Shown: in pieces, positions 1 to 10,314 of the stretch
How positions within the stretch are numbered: the first letter of the stretch is position 1
Layout of the letters: every line of letters begins with the position of its first letter
Assembly (NCBI RefSeq): GCF_963678635.1
Contig: NC_087070.1
Span: 9,332,539 to 9,396,538, forward strand
Reading direction: 5' to 3'
Source: Symsagittifera roscoffensis
Taxonomy: Eukaryota > Xenacoelomorpha > Acoela > Convolutidae
Length of the DNA stretch: 64,000 bases
The notes under the pieces: generated by a model
What the model was told of the DNA's origin: nothing
What the model saw: the letters and a program-made list of their open reading frames with translations, nothing else
Database searches by the model: none
Position numbers and translations under genes: made by a program

Positions 1-2
1 AC

Positions 3-659
3 GACTGGGACGCCCCCGACGATATAGAAGATGGAGAAGTTGATGAAAACTCATCATCCTCGGAGGATATCTCAAATGCTGTGAGATATGTACCAACCAG
101 TGCTGGATCCCCAGTAAAAGTGCTCTCTCGGTCAGAAAAAAGAGATGCCTTGGGCATAAAGGACTCAATTCTGAACAACCCGTCGGGTAAGACCATTGTT
201 TATCGAAAAATCCAAGATAGAACGAAAAATGAACCATACTATAGAGTACTCAAGGACGAAATCGTAAGGGAATCAGATCACACTGTGACTTTAAAAAATG
301 GTAAAATAATACGTAAATCTGATTTAGCCATTAAAAGACAGTGCACCCAGAAGAAACCAAGTCCAAGAAAACGAGATCAAGTGGTTAGATTTTATGCGAC
401 TAAAGGATTGAGGAAAACTGCAAAACCACCAAGAAATGTCGGATTTAAAAGCTCAAGAACAACCCAAAAGAAAAGAAATCTTCAGTGGAAATTCGAAGAG
501 CTTGATATTGCGAGACGAAACGCGGCCATGAACGGCTCTAGGGAAACTCTTCTCAGAGAGGAAGAAGAACAGAGAAAGAGACTGAGAACCCCGATAGGCC
601 TCGAAATGACCAAGAATCAAGCCCGTCGGGCAAACCCGACCTTCACAAAAGTCGTTTAA
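3..659 (+). CDS. C-terminal end of retrotransposon Pol polyprotein (integrase tail), partial
   Basis: The frame is open from position 3 through the ATG at 81 to a TAA at 657-659, so that ATG is probably internal. The start is acidic and serine-rich. About 50-110 residues in is a compact block, with VYRKIQDRTKNEPYYRVL and a Val-Thr-Leu-Lys-x-Gly strand pair, resembling the SH3-like C-terminal fold of retroelement integrases, which binds DNA after the catalytic core. The rest is very basic (many Lys/Arg, proline-rich patches) and ends in a charged helix-like stretch. No zinc knuckle or catalytic motif is present because the upstream part is outside the window. A host protein with a basic tail is possible, but the downstream tract and LTR make Pol more likely. 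Confidence 0.55.
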   Translation, partial: DWDAPDDIEDGEVDENSSSSEDISNAVRYVPTSAGSPVKVLSRSEKRDALGIKDSILNNPSGKTIVYRKIQDRTKNEPYYRVLKDEIVRESDHTVTLKNGKIIRKSDLAIKRQCTQKKPSPRKRDQVVRFYATKGLRKTAKPPRNVGFKSSRTTQKKRNLQWKFEELDIARRNAAMNGSRETLLREEEEQRKRLRTPIGLEMTKNQARRANPTFTKVV

Positions 660-669
660 TGAACCCGGA

Positions 670-1695
670 GTGATGATCGAACCACATGAAGAGATTTCAG
701 ACGACAATGCTAGCGACTTAATTTCACTAAAAGACCTCAAGGATAAAACATTACTCGAAGCTACAAAATCAGACGAACACCTAATCTCCGAACGAACAGA
801 TCCTAAGCTAGAAATATCAGACCACGTTGATCACAAGGTCGATTTAGATGCGATTCCTTTGATCGAATTGGATTCTGGCGATAATGAAAGAGACTCACAA
901 GCGATCCCACAGTTGATTCTCTTGGACACTATGGAGGAGGCCAATAAAGCGAGTCAAGAAATGCCGTTTCTTCCAGAGAATCCCGGAGGAGAGTTTTCCA
1001 AGTCTACTGAAGAACCAATCGCCATGGCGGGGACGGAATCCAAACAAATACACTCTGACTGTACCACGAAAACACAGAAATTGTCCGGTACCGCTAAAAG
1101 AAAGGCGTCATCACCAATGAAATCACCACCCTCGAAAAAATTGTCAGAAATTTTTACACGTCAGAACACCAGACCTATGCGAACTAGGCAGCCTCCCAAG
1201 ATGCTAGGTGAGAGAGTGTTTACCAGTGTAGTTGATTTAACTGATAAAGATCGTGATGCTCCAGAATTTGGTTCACCTAGTTTAGTCTCAGCATGCTCAA
1301 CGTTAGAAGCAACTACCGTAGAAATGGAAAGCCATCATGTCGACCTAGTAGACCTGACAACATTAACAGCACCTTCATCATCGCGTCCTACTATAGTTCA
1401 CTTGCGGGAAGAAAACTATGCGTACCCAAGTGACCCGAAACCCTCGAAAACAGATGATCAAAAGACTCCTGAAAAGAAAGTCAAATTTAGCCCTGATGTC
1501 TGTTCCACGAAATTTAACCCATCGGGCCTACCTTATGAAACCTCAACTTCTACATTTGTCCCCATTGTACCTGACCCAGACTGGCTGAACACCTCCTTTA
1601 TCATTTCGGCGGTAGAACTCCTTGGACGGCCAATGACGCTGGAGGAGTTAAGGAGATGGACAATAAACAAGGCAGCAAATCGGGAAACTAATTAG
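670..1695 (+). CDS. Uncharacterised 3' ORF of the LTR element
   Basis: A 341-residue ORF begins 10 bases after the Pol stop and is in a different frame. It is hydrophilic, acidic in the first 130 residues, with a Lys/Arg/Pro cluster near 140-185 (SPMKSPPSKK) that looks like a nuclear-localisation patch. Pairs of VDLT and IDL-type motifs recur at about 190 and 230. I see no signal peptide, transmembrane helix or cysteine pattern, so it does not look like an envelope protein. Its place between pol and the 3' LTR suggests an accessory protein or a gag-like product moved to the 3' side. The reading frame is intact. Function not recognised. Confidence 0.55.
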   Translation: MMIEPHEEISDDNASDLISLKDLKDKTLLEATKSDEHLISERTDPKLEISDHVDHKVDLDAIPLIELDSGDNERDSQAIPQLILLDTMEEANKASQEMPFLPENPGGEFSKSTEEPIAMAGTESKQIHSDCTTKTQKLSGTAKRKASSPMKSPPSKKLSEIFTRQNTRPMRTRQPPKMLGERVFTSVVDLTDKDRDAPEFGSPSLVSACSTLEATTVEMESHHVDLVDLTTLTAPSSSRPTIVHLREENYAYPSDPKPSKTDDQKTPEKKVKFSPDVCSTKFNPSGLPYETSTSTFVPIVPDPDWLNTSFIISAVELLGRPMTLEELRRWTINKAANRETN

Positions 1696-2437
1696 ATGTA
1701 GGAGCTCCAATCCAGATGTTATCATAAACGTTCATGAACTCTCAAAAACTTCAATACAAAACTTTTAGTACCTTTACTATTTGTTTATTGTTGAATGCTA
1801 TTAACATTCCATTGCCATAGAGTCATACAAACTTCCAGTGCTGTCATATTAAACCAAAAAGATGATTGGTAACACTTATAACCTTGCTTTAGCCATATAA
1901 TTTCGCCGAAATGTCGGTAAAATTCTTTTCACCCATTGGGCGCTACCACCGGATAACCATTAGATTTATCCATCCTAGTATTAACCACTTATTTTGCCTA
2001 TTCTAAGGATAACTCCCTGCCTACCTTACTGCTCAATTTACCCTGGTGCTATTCCAGTTTCTTGCTCGCCCATAGTAACCAGTCTATATTTATTTCACCC
2101 GACGAAAACATACTATTCGATCTAAGGTGCTTTGTTTTTGAATTTTTGTTATTGCTGAAGAACATGCTTTCCGGCCCATCGGGCCCGTTCATCGGTCTTT
2201 TCCGTACCGTACACCCGCTCTTTCGACCTGATAACCGTGCAATTTTACCTAGTATACAATACGCTTTCTTGGCCCTCGGTGCTTTACCAAGTCTGTGTTC
2301 CTACTGTTCTAGAACCACTCTCGGGGGTCCTAAACAATGCGCCTACTTAGTCATTTATTCTAGCGCTTAATTACTTTTGTTTTGTTCTCCTCTTGAGAGG
2401 CGAAATGGATAGATTATAGATAAATTTTCGCGGGGAG
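1696..2437 (+). other. 3' untranslated part of LTR element with polypurine tract
   Basis: No convincing coding sequence; a 102-residue ORF at 2062-2370 has no recognisable features. The segment ends with the purine-rich CGCGGGGAG at 2429-2437, immediately before a TG dinucleotide. This is the expected place and composition of a plus-strand primer for reverse transcription. Confidence 0.5.
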
Positions 2438-2762
2438 TGTAAAAGTATTATTGTTTGTTCATTTAACCTCTGATCTTTACTGATCGTTGACCTTTAAGTT
2501 GTTAATTTATACACCTGCCAAAAGCGCAACGGCTTTTGGTAGACTCGGAATTGGTCACTATCTTTTATGATACGTAACAAATCAACCGAAACCAATTCAA
2601 TCTTTTAATCCTCTCTTACCTTAGTTAGCATCACCGTCTTTTATTTAGTCTTAAATAAAAGCCTACAATTTTAGTAGGAATCTTAATCATCCGTAATCTT
2701 AATCTAGTCTTAGTTTAAGTACACTCTTATACAACTACGAGTGGTATCCTAATTTTTTAACA
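2438..2762 (+). repeat. Putative 3' LTR
   Basis: The block starts with TGTAAAAG right after the purine tract and can be ended at TTTTTTAACA, giving the TG...CA ends typical of LTRs and a length of 325 bases. An AATAAA poly(A) signal lies at 2654-2659. The partner LTR is outside the window, so the ends are inferred from the motifs alone. Confidence 0.5.
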
Positions 2763-3674
2763 ATATATATTTGACGGAACTGTCAAAACGTTTTTTTCTG
2801 ATTGTCATTGTTTGTCAAAAAATAGTAATATATTTTTTTCTTTTTTTTATTGTCATTGTTTATCAAAAAAGACCCAATCTCAAGAGCTTGCTAATATTCC
2901 CAATGAAAACTAAAATGAAAGCCAAAAAAAGGTAAACATGAAACAGACAGTTTGAAAAAGTGAAGCGAAACTCAAAATGTCAGACGCCGAAAGAGAGGCT
3001 GCTTGCCTCTGCTAATGAGTAAGCATAACAGTCTGCTTTTTTGTAGAAAAATATAGGCATCATTTTTTGCATGAGTTTTGGAAAAATAAATGTGTTTGAA
3101 TTGGATTTTGAAAAGTTAAATGCCTTAATCAATCCATTCAAGGTTTTTACAAAAATCTATTGACAACTTCTGATCAGTAAACTGTTAACAAGCTTTGATC
3201 ACTAAACTTTGCATTGAGAATTTTTTTAAAAAGTCCAAAAACTATTGAAGAAAAAAAAGAAACTTTCAGCACAAATTTGAAGCTAGCTCAATTTTCTCAT
3301 AGTTTCATTTTTATATAACATATCACCATAAGCTGGGCTCATTAAATGAGGATAAAACTAAAAAAGAGAAAAATATTGAAGTTTTGTTTCTGAAAAAACG
3401 AGTATTTTATATTAAGTTTGCATGTATAAAAAACCTATAAATAATTTTCTTCGACTACGATTAGATGTAGCCTCTTGATGATTGACTTTAGTAAATGAGT
3501 ATGTTTTTTTAGAAGACAAGTGCCGGTAACACAACTTTCGGTACCAGAGAAAAAAACGTAGATTTTTTGACGTTAAAGACGTTAACTTTTGAAATTGAAG
3601 ACATAAGAGAGATTTCAACTATCAGTTTATCAAAGATCAAGTATCAATTACATTGTTTTCACTGAAAGAAAAAT
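2763..3674. other. AT-rich non-coding stretch
   Basis: No gene seen. Near the start the phrase TTGTCATTGTTT is repeated about 60 bases apart (near 2800 and 2850) between long T runs, a short tandem duplication. The remainder is AT-rich spacer. Confidence 0.5.
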
Positions 3675-3892
3675 AACTTTGGCTCTTTTTCCTTTTCCCC
3701 CCTCCACCTGCAAATTTTTCAATTTGAAATTACTGTTCACTTTGTCCGATTGTCATGAAAATAGACATGCATATTGATTAGGCCATAACAAACATATTTG
3801 GTCTTCATAATTAGCCTTGTAAAACCACTCGTTAGACTATAAAATTCATGTTTGTGTGAGGTGGGGGGAAAAGGAAAAAGAGCCATAACTTA
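3675..3892. mobile_element. Fold-back (MITE-like) element, about 0.2 kb
   Basis: Left arm GGCTCTTTTTCCTTTTCCCC (from 3681) is repeated in reverse complement near 3860-3884 (GGGGAAAAGGAAAAAGAGCC), and the match continues a few bases outward (AACTT / AAGTT). The 150 bases between carry no ORF. Size, terminal inverted repeats and lack of coding fit a non-autonomous DNA transposon or fold-back element. No clear target duplication was identified. Confidence 0.65.
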
Positions 3893-5172
3893 AACTATCG
3901 AATAAAAGTGCTCAAATTATCAGAAAGATATTAAAAACATACTAAAAAGACATAATAAACCTACTAAAGTTTTGTGACTTAATTTTGACTTGCTGGGTTT
4001 ATAAACAGCCTTGGAAAATAAAAGTGGACGAGAAGTTGAAGATGAAAATCTTTTCACGTGTTAGATCATATTAAAGAACAGAACTTAACCCAAAAACTCT
4101 TTAAATTTCTTAATAATTATTGAGATACAGAGTATAAAAAGGCACAAAAAAAAATACTAGCAGTGGGAGACTTTTGCTATGAAGTTATTTCCATACAGTA
4201 GTTAAAATTAAACGCGTGGTTAAAAATAAACACATTTTTCTTGCATAGTTTTTCTTTCTTTTCAAGTTAATTTCAGGCAGTCGATTTTTTCTATATGATT
4301 AAAATTAAACCAGTGGTTACAGTAAAGCAATTTTTTCAAATGTTTTCATGTTCTTTTTTAATTAAGGACACCTTGAAGAGTCTAATGAAGTTTTTTTTAA
4401 GCTTAAAAATGATTTACCCTTCAAATTGAAAAAAAAAACTTTTCGGTTAGGCAGGCGAGAAATTCATTCATGTTCTATTAAATCAAATGTTTGAAAAAGT
4501 ATCGAGTATCATGTAAAATTCTTAAGTAATCAAAAAATAGGCTCTCTAATTTTTTCACTTAAGAGTAACAATAAACTTTTTAGAATAAGTGACATATAGT
4601 TTGCAAGAATTCACGACGGAAATGTAAGGAACGACAATCAAACTTTCTTCTGTAGCGAATGAATTGAAAATCACTTGTTTTGATACAAACGTCTTCAAAT
4701 GATATCGAACTAATTGGTATAGTTTTCTTTTGTTGAAATTGGCTAACTTTGATGAAAATTTCAAAAAACACAATACTTACCGATTAGTTTTTTTTTCAAA
4801 ATACAATTTCAGCCGAATAAAGTGCAAAAATTTTTCTTACAAAAAGCTTTTATCGAAGTTATTTTTTTTTCTTTTGGCAAGGAATGAAAAAATTTGATAT
4901 GAATCATGTCAAATTTTAAACATTTCTTTCTCGGCAACCATTTATGTGAACCATTTTAGATGTTTTAAAAGTTTTCCAGAAATAATTATACAAAGTAGTT
5001 TTCATTTCGCTGCTCCAAATCTGTCGAAAAGCAAAAAATAATCAAGTTGTTTTGTCAGGACGAAATAAAAAATGTTTCTTGAGTTATCATCTGCAGCGTT
5101 TTCATACAATTATATTGATGTACCTCATCTTAGTTTTTTGTGGAGATAAATAGAAAGTTTCTACTCCACATC
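3893..5172. other. AT-rich non-coding stretch
   Basis: No gene supported. Short ORFs on the minus strand near 4555-4773 lack recognisable motifs. A minus-strand GTAAGT around 4775-4780 is donor-like but has no convincing exon in front of it. Confidence 0.4.
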
Positions 5173-7017
5173 GGATCTAGGGTCTTAAAGCACTAAACGA
5201 CATAACATCGGCAATTTTTTTTTGTAGTCAATTTATTTTGAAAATTAGCCGATAAATTTCAACGAACTTGTTTTCGCAGTTCATCTGAAAATTTTTGCAG
5301 ATAAATGTGAAAATATTGACCTTGGGCCGCTCAGTGCGTAAGACCCCGTTTCTATAATTGAAGTGTATATAAATTTTGAATTTTAAAATGGCCAGCTTGC
5401 TCATTCTGGCAAGTATTTTTTATACCAGTCTAATCAAGTTTTTTTTGAATAAAAACTGTATCAAATTAATTTTGTGAAAAAGTCTTTGCTGATGCCAATC
5501 ATTTAAAAAAAAACAAATCTTCGAATTTGACTATGAATTGTCAATCATATTACATTATAAAAATCAGTAAATTACCCATATTTAACTTTATTTTGTCTAG
5601 TTTAACTAATAAGTTGACTATAATGGGGTCTTTTTTACGGCCCAATATTGATATTTTGATTACTTTGAAAATTAAATCATAAAGTTCAAATATGATTGCT
5701 TGAAATTAATTTAAGCAAATATTGAATTCAACTAACAGTTCCGACCTTTTTGGCCGTATAACACAAAATACCCTAAAAATGCAATATGAACTCAGAAAAT
5801 ACGGCAGTTATGAAACAGGGGCGTTTAACAGTGCCGAAGTACAACAGTGTCGAAAATTGATGATTTTCGGCACTGTTGAACAATAAAATTGTTTTCGGCA
5901 CTCTTGTACTTCGGCACTGTTGAACGCCCCTCTAAGGGCATCACAACAGTGCCGAATAACAACAGAGCCGAAAACAATTTTCTTGTTTAACAGTGGATAT
6001 AGGGTCTTAAAGCACTAAACGAGATAACATCGGCAATTTTTTTTATCTGTAGCTATTGTAGTCAATTTATTTTGAAAATTAGCCGATAAATTTCAACGAA
6101 CTTGTTTTCGCATTTCATCTGAAAATTTTTGCAGATAAATTTTTTAGCCGAAATGACCGAAATTATAGACGTTTTATTTCCGCTGAACCCTTTTTACATT
6201 TCATTTTCTTGATAATTTCGGCTAATACTTTTTTATCTGTTAAAAATGTTAATTAAAAGGTTCAACCGCATTGCTTGAAATTGATTAATTTAGTCAATTA
6301 GATTAGACGGCATAAATTCCAGCTCAAAATGTGAAAATATTGACCTTGGGCCGCTCAGTGCGTAAGACCCCGTTTCTATAATTGAAGTGTATATAATTTT
6401 TGAATTTTAAAATGGCCAGCTTGCTCATACTGGCAAGTATTTTTATACCAGTCTAATCAAGTTTTTTTTGAATGAAAACTGTATCAAATTAATTTTGTGA
6501 AAAAGTCTTTGCTGATGCCAATCATTTAAAAAAAAACAAATCTTCGAATTTGACTATGAATTGTCAATCATATTACATTATAAAAATCAGTAAATTACCC
6601 ATATTTAACTTTATTTTGTCTAGTTTAACTAATAAGTTGACTATAATGGGGTCTTTTTTACGGCCCAATATTGATATTTTGATTACTTTGAAAATTAAAT
6701 CATAAAGGTCAAATATGATTGCTTGAAATTAATTTAAGCAAATATTGAATTCAACTAACAGTTCCGACATTTTTGGCCGTATAACACAAAATACCCTAAA
6801 AATGCAATATGAACTCAGAAAATACGGCAGTTATGAAACAGGGGCGTTTAACAGTGCCGAAGTACAACAGTGTCGAAAATTGATGATTTTCGGCACTGTT
6901 GAACAATAAATTTGTTTTCGGCACTCTTGTACTTCGGCACTGTTGAACGCCCCTCTAAGGGCATCACAACAGTGCCGAATAACAACAGAGCCGAAAACAA
7001 TTTTCTTGTTCAACAGT
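5173..7017. repeat. Tandem duplication, two units of 822 and 1023 bases
   Basis: Unit 1 (5173-5994) and unit 2 (5995-7017) begin with the same phrase (AGGGTCTTAAAGCACTAAAC) and run in parallel to their ends with very few differences. The main difference is about 190 bases (6141-6330) present only in unit 2, so unit 1 has a deletion or unit 2 an insertion. A 12-base difference near 6046 accounts for most of the rest. The near identity points to a recent duplication. Confidence 0.9.
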
Positions 7018-7083
7018 GCCGAAAATCATCAATTTTCGGCACTAATGAACTTTTTTCATTGTTGCACTGTTGTACTGCCCTTA
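5818..7083. repeat. Cluster of ACAGTGCCGAA hairpin motifs
   Basis: Within and just after both tandem units the phrase CAACAGTGCCGAA and its complement TTCGGCACTGTTG alternate many times (about 5822-5960 and 6840-7070), so the strand can fold into nested hairpins. Related copies occur at 7198-7225 and 7897-7965. There is no ORF with meaning here; the short ORFs are products of the repeat. It may be the end region of a fold-back transposon or a small palindromic satellite. Confidence 0.75.
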
Positions 7084-7329
7084 TGAAAATAACAGAAAAC
7101 GCTTCAATAACCATTAAAATTGCAATAGAACTTAACTAGACGGCATTTAAATTGTTTGAGCGCCATGTCTGTATAATGCGTTTAAAATTGAGTTCAACAA
7201 TGCCGAAATACAACAGTGCCGAAACTGAAAATGTGATCAACCAACATTGTCAAAATATGATGACATTTGAAATTTTTGACTTCTGTTGATGAATTGTTGG
7301 CAGTTTTGTGTGATCTTTGTGTTGAGCTT

Positions 7330-7715
7330 TGAAGCGGAAACGGGGGGTTATTCTCATGCGCGAAGGACCGAATGGGCGAAAACTTGTAGGCCAAGGACCG
7401 AAGATAAAATTAAAGGAAAGCCAATTTAAAAAAAAAACAATTGCCATTCAATTAAAATGAATTAAATGAATCAACATTTTGCTTCTTTCATAACTAAACC
7501 TTTAAAATGTAAAATTTGTCCCATTTTTCCGGCGGTCAATGACAAATTGAAATTTTTGCAGATTTCTGACATTTTTTTCGGTCAATATCAATACTCCAAA
7601 CCCTGGAAATGTTTACTTTCTTTCCCAAATTTTAGTTTACTGAAATCTGTTTGACTGATTTTTATTTTCGCGCTTCGGTCCTTCGCGCATGAGGGATTCC
7701 ACCGCGGAAACGAAA
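7330..7715. mobile_element. Inverted-repeat element
   Basis: A perfect 20-base inverted repeat (CTCATGCGCGAAGGACCGAA at 7353-7372 and its complement at 7674-7693) sits in longer, imperfect arms that also share GCGGAAACG. The 300 bases between carry no recognisable protein. The arms are GC-richer than their surroundings. Confidence 0.6.
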
Positions 7716-8566
7716 AAAGTTCACAGTTTGCCGAGATAATTGTTTGTTCAGAGAATATTATGACGCCGCGCTTCGGGAATTTTTTTTTTATAAGCGGCAT
7801 CAATTAAAATAGCATTTTCAGCTTTTCATTTTCCATCCATTTGAAAAAAAATACTTGTCAGTAATTTCGGATAAGTAAAAACAGTATAAAAAATAAGTTT
7901 CGGCATTGTGGAACAAGATTTTGATTTTCGGCACTGTTTTACTTCGGAACTGATGTACTGCCTCTTAAAATTGATAAAAAGCTGACGATGTTATTATCAC
8001 CTTGTGGTAATAAAAATCAAACGGTTGAAATAATTTGCATTCATCGAGGAGGAAATATCCGCTTTTCATGAAATTTGAGTCTGATTGGCAAAAACTTCAA
8101 TTTCAGACATGCTTTTTCTTGAGTTATTAAATTCAACCGGAAATGCTGTAATACCACGCATTCTTCCGTAAAAGTAATTTTTTTTAGATAATGGGTTTTA
8201 ACAAAAAAAGTGTGGTCAAATAAATAAAAACCTATGATTATTTTTTCAGGCTATACGTTTTTCAATCAATTTAACTGCCTTATTTCTAAGGAGATTGCAA
8301 AAATTCTTTGATTGGAAATATGCTCCCTTTTATGTTCAACTTTGTTTGAAGTGAGGGAAAAAAATGTGTGCAAACTTTTTGGTTAGTCTGGACTTTTATC
8401 AACCCAATCATAACCACCCTAAGCATAAAGTTTCCGTCACTTTCCTTGGAAGTCGGAACATTAACAAAACGATAGCTATAATGATACAAATAAAGATATT
8501 ACTTTGGAGTTCTTAAGAAACAGAATAAAAAAGAATTAAATAAAGCAAAATATTTTAATGTCTTAC
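7716..8566. other. Non-coding, probably intron of the nuclear-receptor gene
   Basis: AT-rich, with a further degraded copy of the TTCGGCACTGTT motif near 7935. Because the receptor exon on the minus strand ends in a splice donor at 8566-8565, this DNA is downstream intron. No following zinc-finger exon was found. Confidence 0.45.
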
Positions 8567-8934
8567 CCTGACACGACATCGCCGCAAATAGGACAGGGTC
8601 CCGGTTGTGTCCCCGACAACCCCCCGAAACCTGGGGAGTCCGAGATAGCCCAATTTCTCACAGTAGCAGTGACGCCAGTACTGGACGAGGAGCTTCCGGA
8701 ACTTCCGACGGATAATTGCTCGTAATGTTCGTTCAAACTGTTTCCAGTCAATCGAGCAGATGCGAGTAAGTCATTTGGACTGCTCAGAAAATTTTCAGCA
8801 GATGGGGGGTTATGATCGAAGTGGCTTGATGCAAAACCATTAGTAGTTATGTTTGAGATAGTATTATTTGTCGAGTTACTGGTCGGCAAAAGTAAAATTG
8901 GGCTCAAATTTTGGTCCGGAACAGACATAATCAT
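8567..8934 (-). CDS. Nuclear receptor, first coding exon (start of DNA-binding domain), partial
   Basis: The exon encodes a Ser/Asn/Pro-rich N-terminal (A/B) region of about 110 residues with a run of serines, ending in GPCPICGDVVSG. This is the first Cys-x2-Cys pair and start of finger 1 of a nuclear-receptor DNA-binding domain. It is followed at once by the splice donor GTAAGA (8566-8561), splitting the codon after SG. I chose the ATG at 8934; a second lies at 8928. The product would be a ligand- or constitutively regulated transcription factor of the nucleus. The VSG after CGD resembles the NR5 (FTZ-F1) group more than RXR or NR1 types, but ten residues are thin evidence. The P-box, second finger and ligand-binding domain are not in the 8.5 kb downstream, so the next intron is very long or the rest lies outside the window. 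Confidence 0.75.
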
Positions 8935-9501
8935 GTAAAGCAAGGATATGAAAAAATTGGACACTCACTAAATTTAAACTTTGCTGGACATTTTTTTCTT
9001 TTTGGATAATATGAAAGCTGAAAAAGAATATAAAATAACTACTTATTGTGAATATATCAATTGAAACATTTTTTTTCTGGGATTACTGTGACGTCATTTA
9101 CCAAAATTCATCTTAAAAAAAAACAAAAAAATGTTTTCAAATGTGCAAAGATAACAATTAGATAATCGCGACTACATTCTAACTACACAAAGTAGAACGC
9201 AGAAATAAAACTAAAGAACAAGTATATTGAATTCGGTGGCATAAGCTAAGCAAAATTATATATGGCGTTTTGAATGGTATTTCTGTGGTACGTAAATCGA
9301 CTGTCATTAGAATTGGCTTTCAGATGTATTGCTATGTTCACAAGCTCAACATTAGCTGATTGTTGAGTGAATACTATAACGTACTAACCTCCAAGCTGTA
9401 ATTTTAAATGAACTCAAGAGAATGCTAGTTTTCTTTTCAGTTCAAACTTCCCCCCCCCCCCCCCCCCCCCTCTTTAATGGTAAGCTTGGGTTTCGATCAT
9501 T
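8935..9501. other. Non-coding upstream of receptor exon; C21 run
   Basis: No coding signal. On the minus strand this is 5' untranslated or intron sequence of the nuclear-receptor gene. It contains a run of 21 C at 9450-9470 (G-run on the transcript strand), a likely unstable and hard-to-sequence site. Confidence 0.5.
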
Positions 9502-9740
9502 GCACGGTTTGACCTAAAAATCTACAACCACGAAAAAAAGCTCATCATACATTTTCTTACAATGAGTGTACGGAAAAAACCCTTATCATATAATTTTCCA
9601 TACATGAAAATTGTATGATAAGCGTTTTTGCATATCTGGAAATTGTATGACAAGCATTTTTCCATGTATGAAAATTGTATGACAAGCATTTTTCCATGTA
9701 TGAAAATTGTATGACAAGCATTTGTGGTCAACGCGGGTTG
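9502..9740. mobile_element. Fold-back element with ATGCTTATCATACAATTTTC-type repeats (copy 1)
   Basis: Ends are CACGGTTTGACC (9502) and GGTCAACGCGGG (ending near 9738), degenerate inverted partners. Inside are four or more direct copies of a unit of about 33 bases containing ATGAAAATTGTATGACAAGC. The same unit fills the two larger elements at 10315 and 13465, so this is a short member of one family. The ORF through it (9522-9731) is only a translation of the repeat. Confidence 0.6.
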
Positions 9741-10314
9741 AAAATGCGAATTCGGGAAATTAAAATAATAATAAGAAAAGCCTAAATTCTACGTACAAAT
9801 TAGGGGGTATAACCAAGAATTAACACGCCGCTGTTTTTTATTTTTAAACTTGTATAATTCAACGTTTTTGCCCATTTCCGTTATATGTTTTTTATGGGTT
9901 GTTCGCTATATGTTCTCTAAAGATAGCGACCCTTTTTATGTGATAAGAGAATACGCGATAAGTCACTGAGAACAAAACCTCTTACAAGACTTTCCGAGTA
10001 AAAAGGAAAACGTGTTTGTAGTCTTTTTGATGAACTCAGTAAACCGAATTGACAATAATATCATTTAATGACTAGCTTGGGTTTCAAGGGAACAATTTTA
10101 CTTTAGATGGCTTGATATTTTTGCAGCCCATATGCGAACTATAGCGCTAAAAATTATCATAAAATATTCTTTTCGAGCCATAGTTTATACACCGTTTATA
10201 ACACAAAACGCTATTGGACAAAGCGATGTCTCAGAAAGCAGAATAATTATTTTAAATTTGAAATATTTCAATTTCTTTGCTGGTTGAAATGATTTTTTTT
10301 TGTTTAAATAAAGT
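9741..10314. other. Non-coding spacer
   Basis: AT-rich and without ORFs of note; no repeat structure recognised. Confidence 0.4.

Larger units (their letters stand above)
1..2762 (+). mobile_element. 3' part of an LTR retrotransposon
   Basis: The left edge of the window lies inside an element reading on the + strand: an ORF open at its 5' side with an integrase-tail look, a second ORF after a short spacer, an untranslated stretch, a purine-rich tract and then a block with LTR-like properties ending at 2762. The 5' half, including reverse transcriptase and the 5' LTR, would lie before position 1. The coding part is less AT-rich than the DNA that follows 2762. Both ORFs are uninterrupted, so this copy may be fairly young. 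The family is not certain: the integrase tail fits Ty3/gypsy, but BEL/Pao is not excluded. Confidence 0.65.

Noticed and set aside
2062-2370. 102-residue ORF before the LTR
   Set aside because: No recognisable motif, and it sits in the expected untranslated part of the element.
9522-9731. Regular spaced repeats that could suggest a CRISPR array
   Set aside because: The host is clearly eukaryotic, the units have no unique spacers, and they belong to a dispersed fold-back family.
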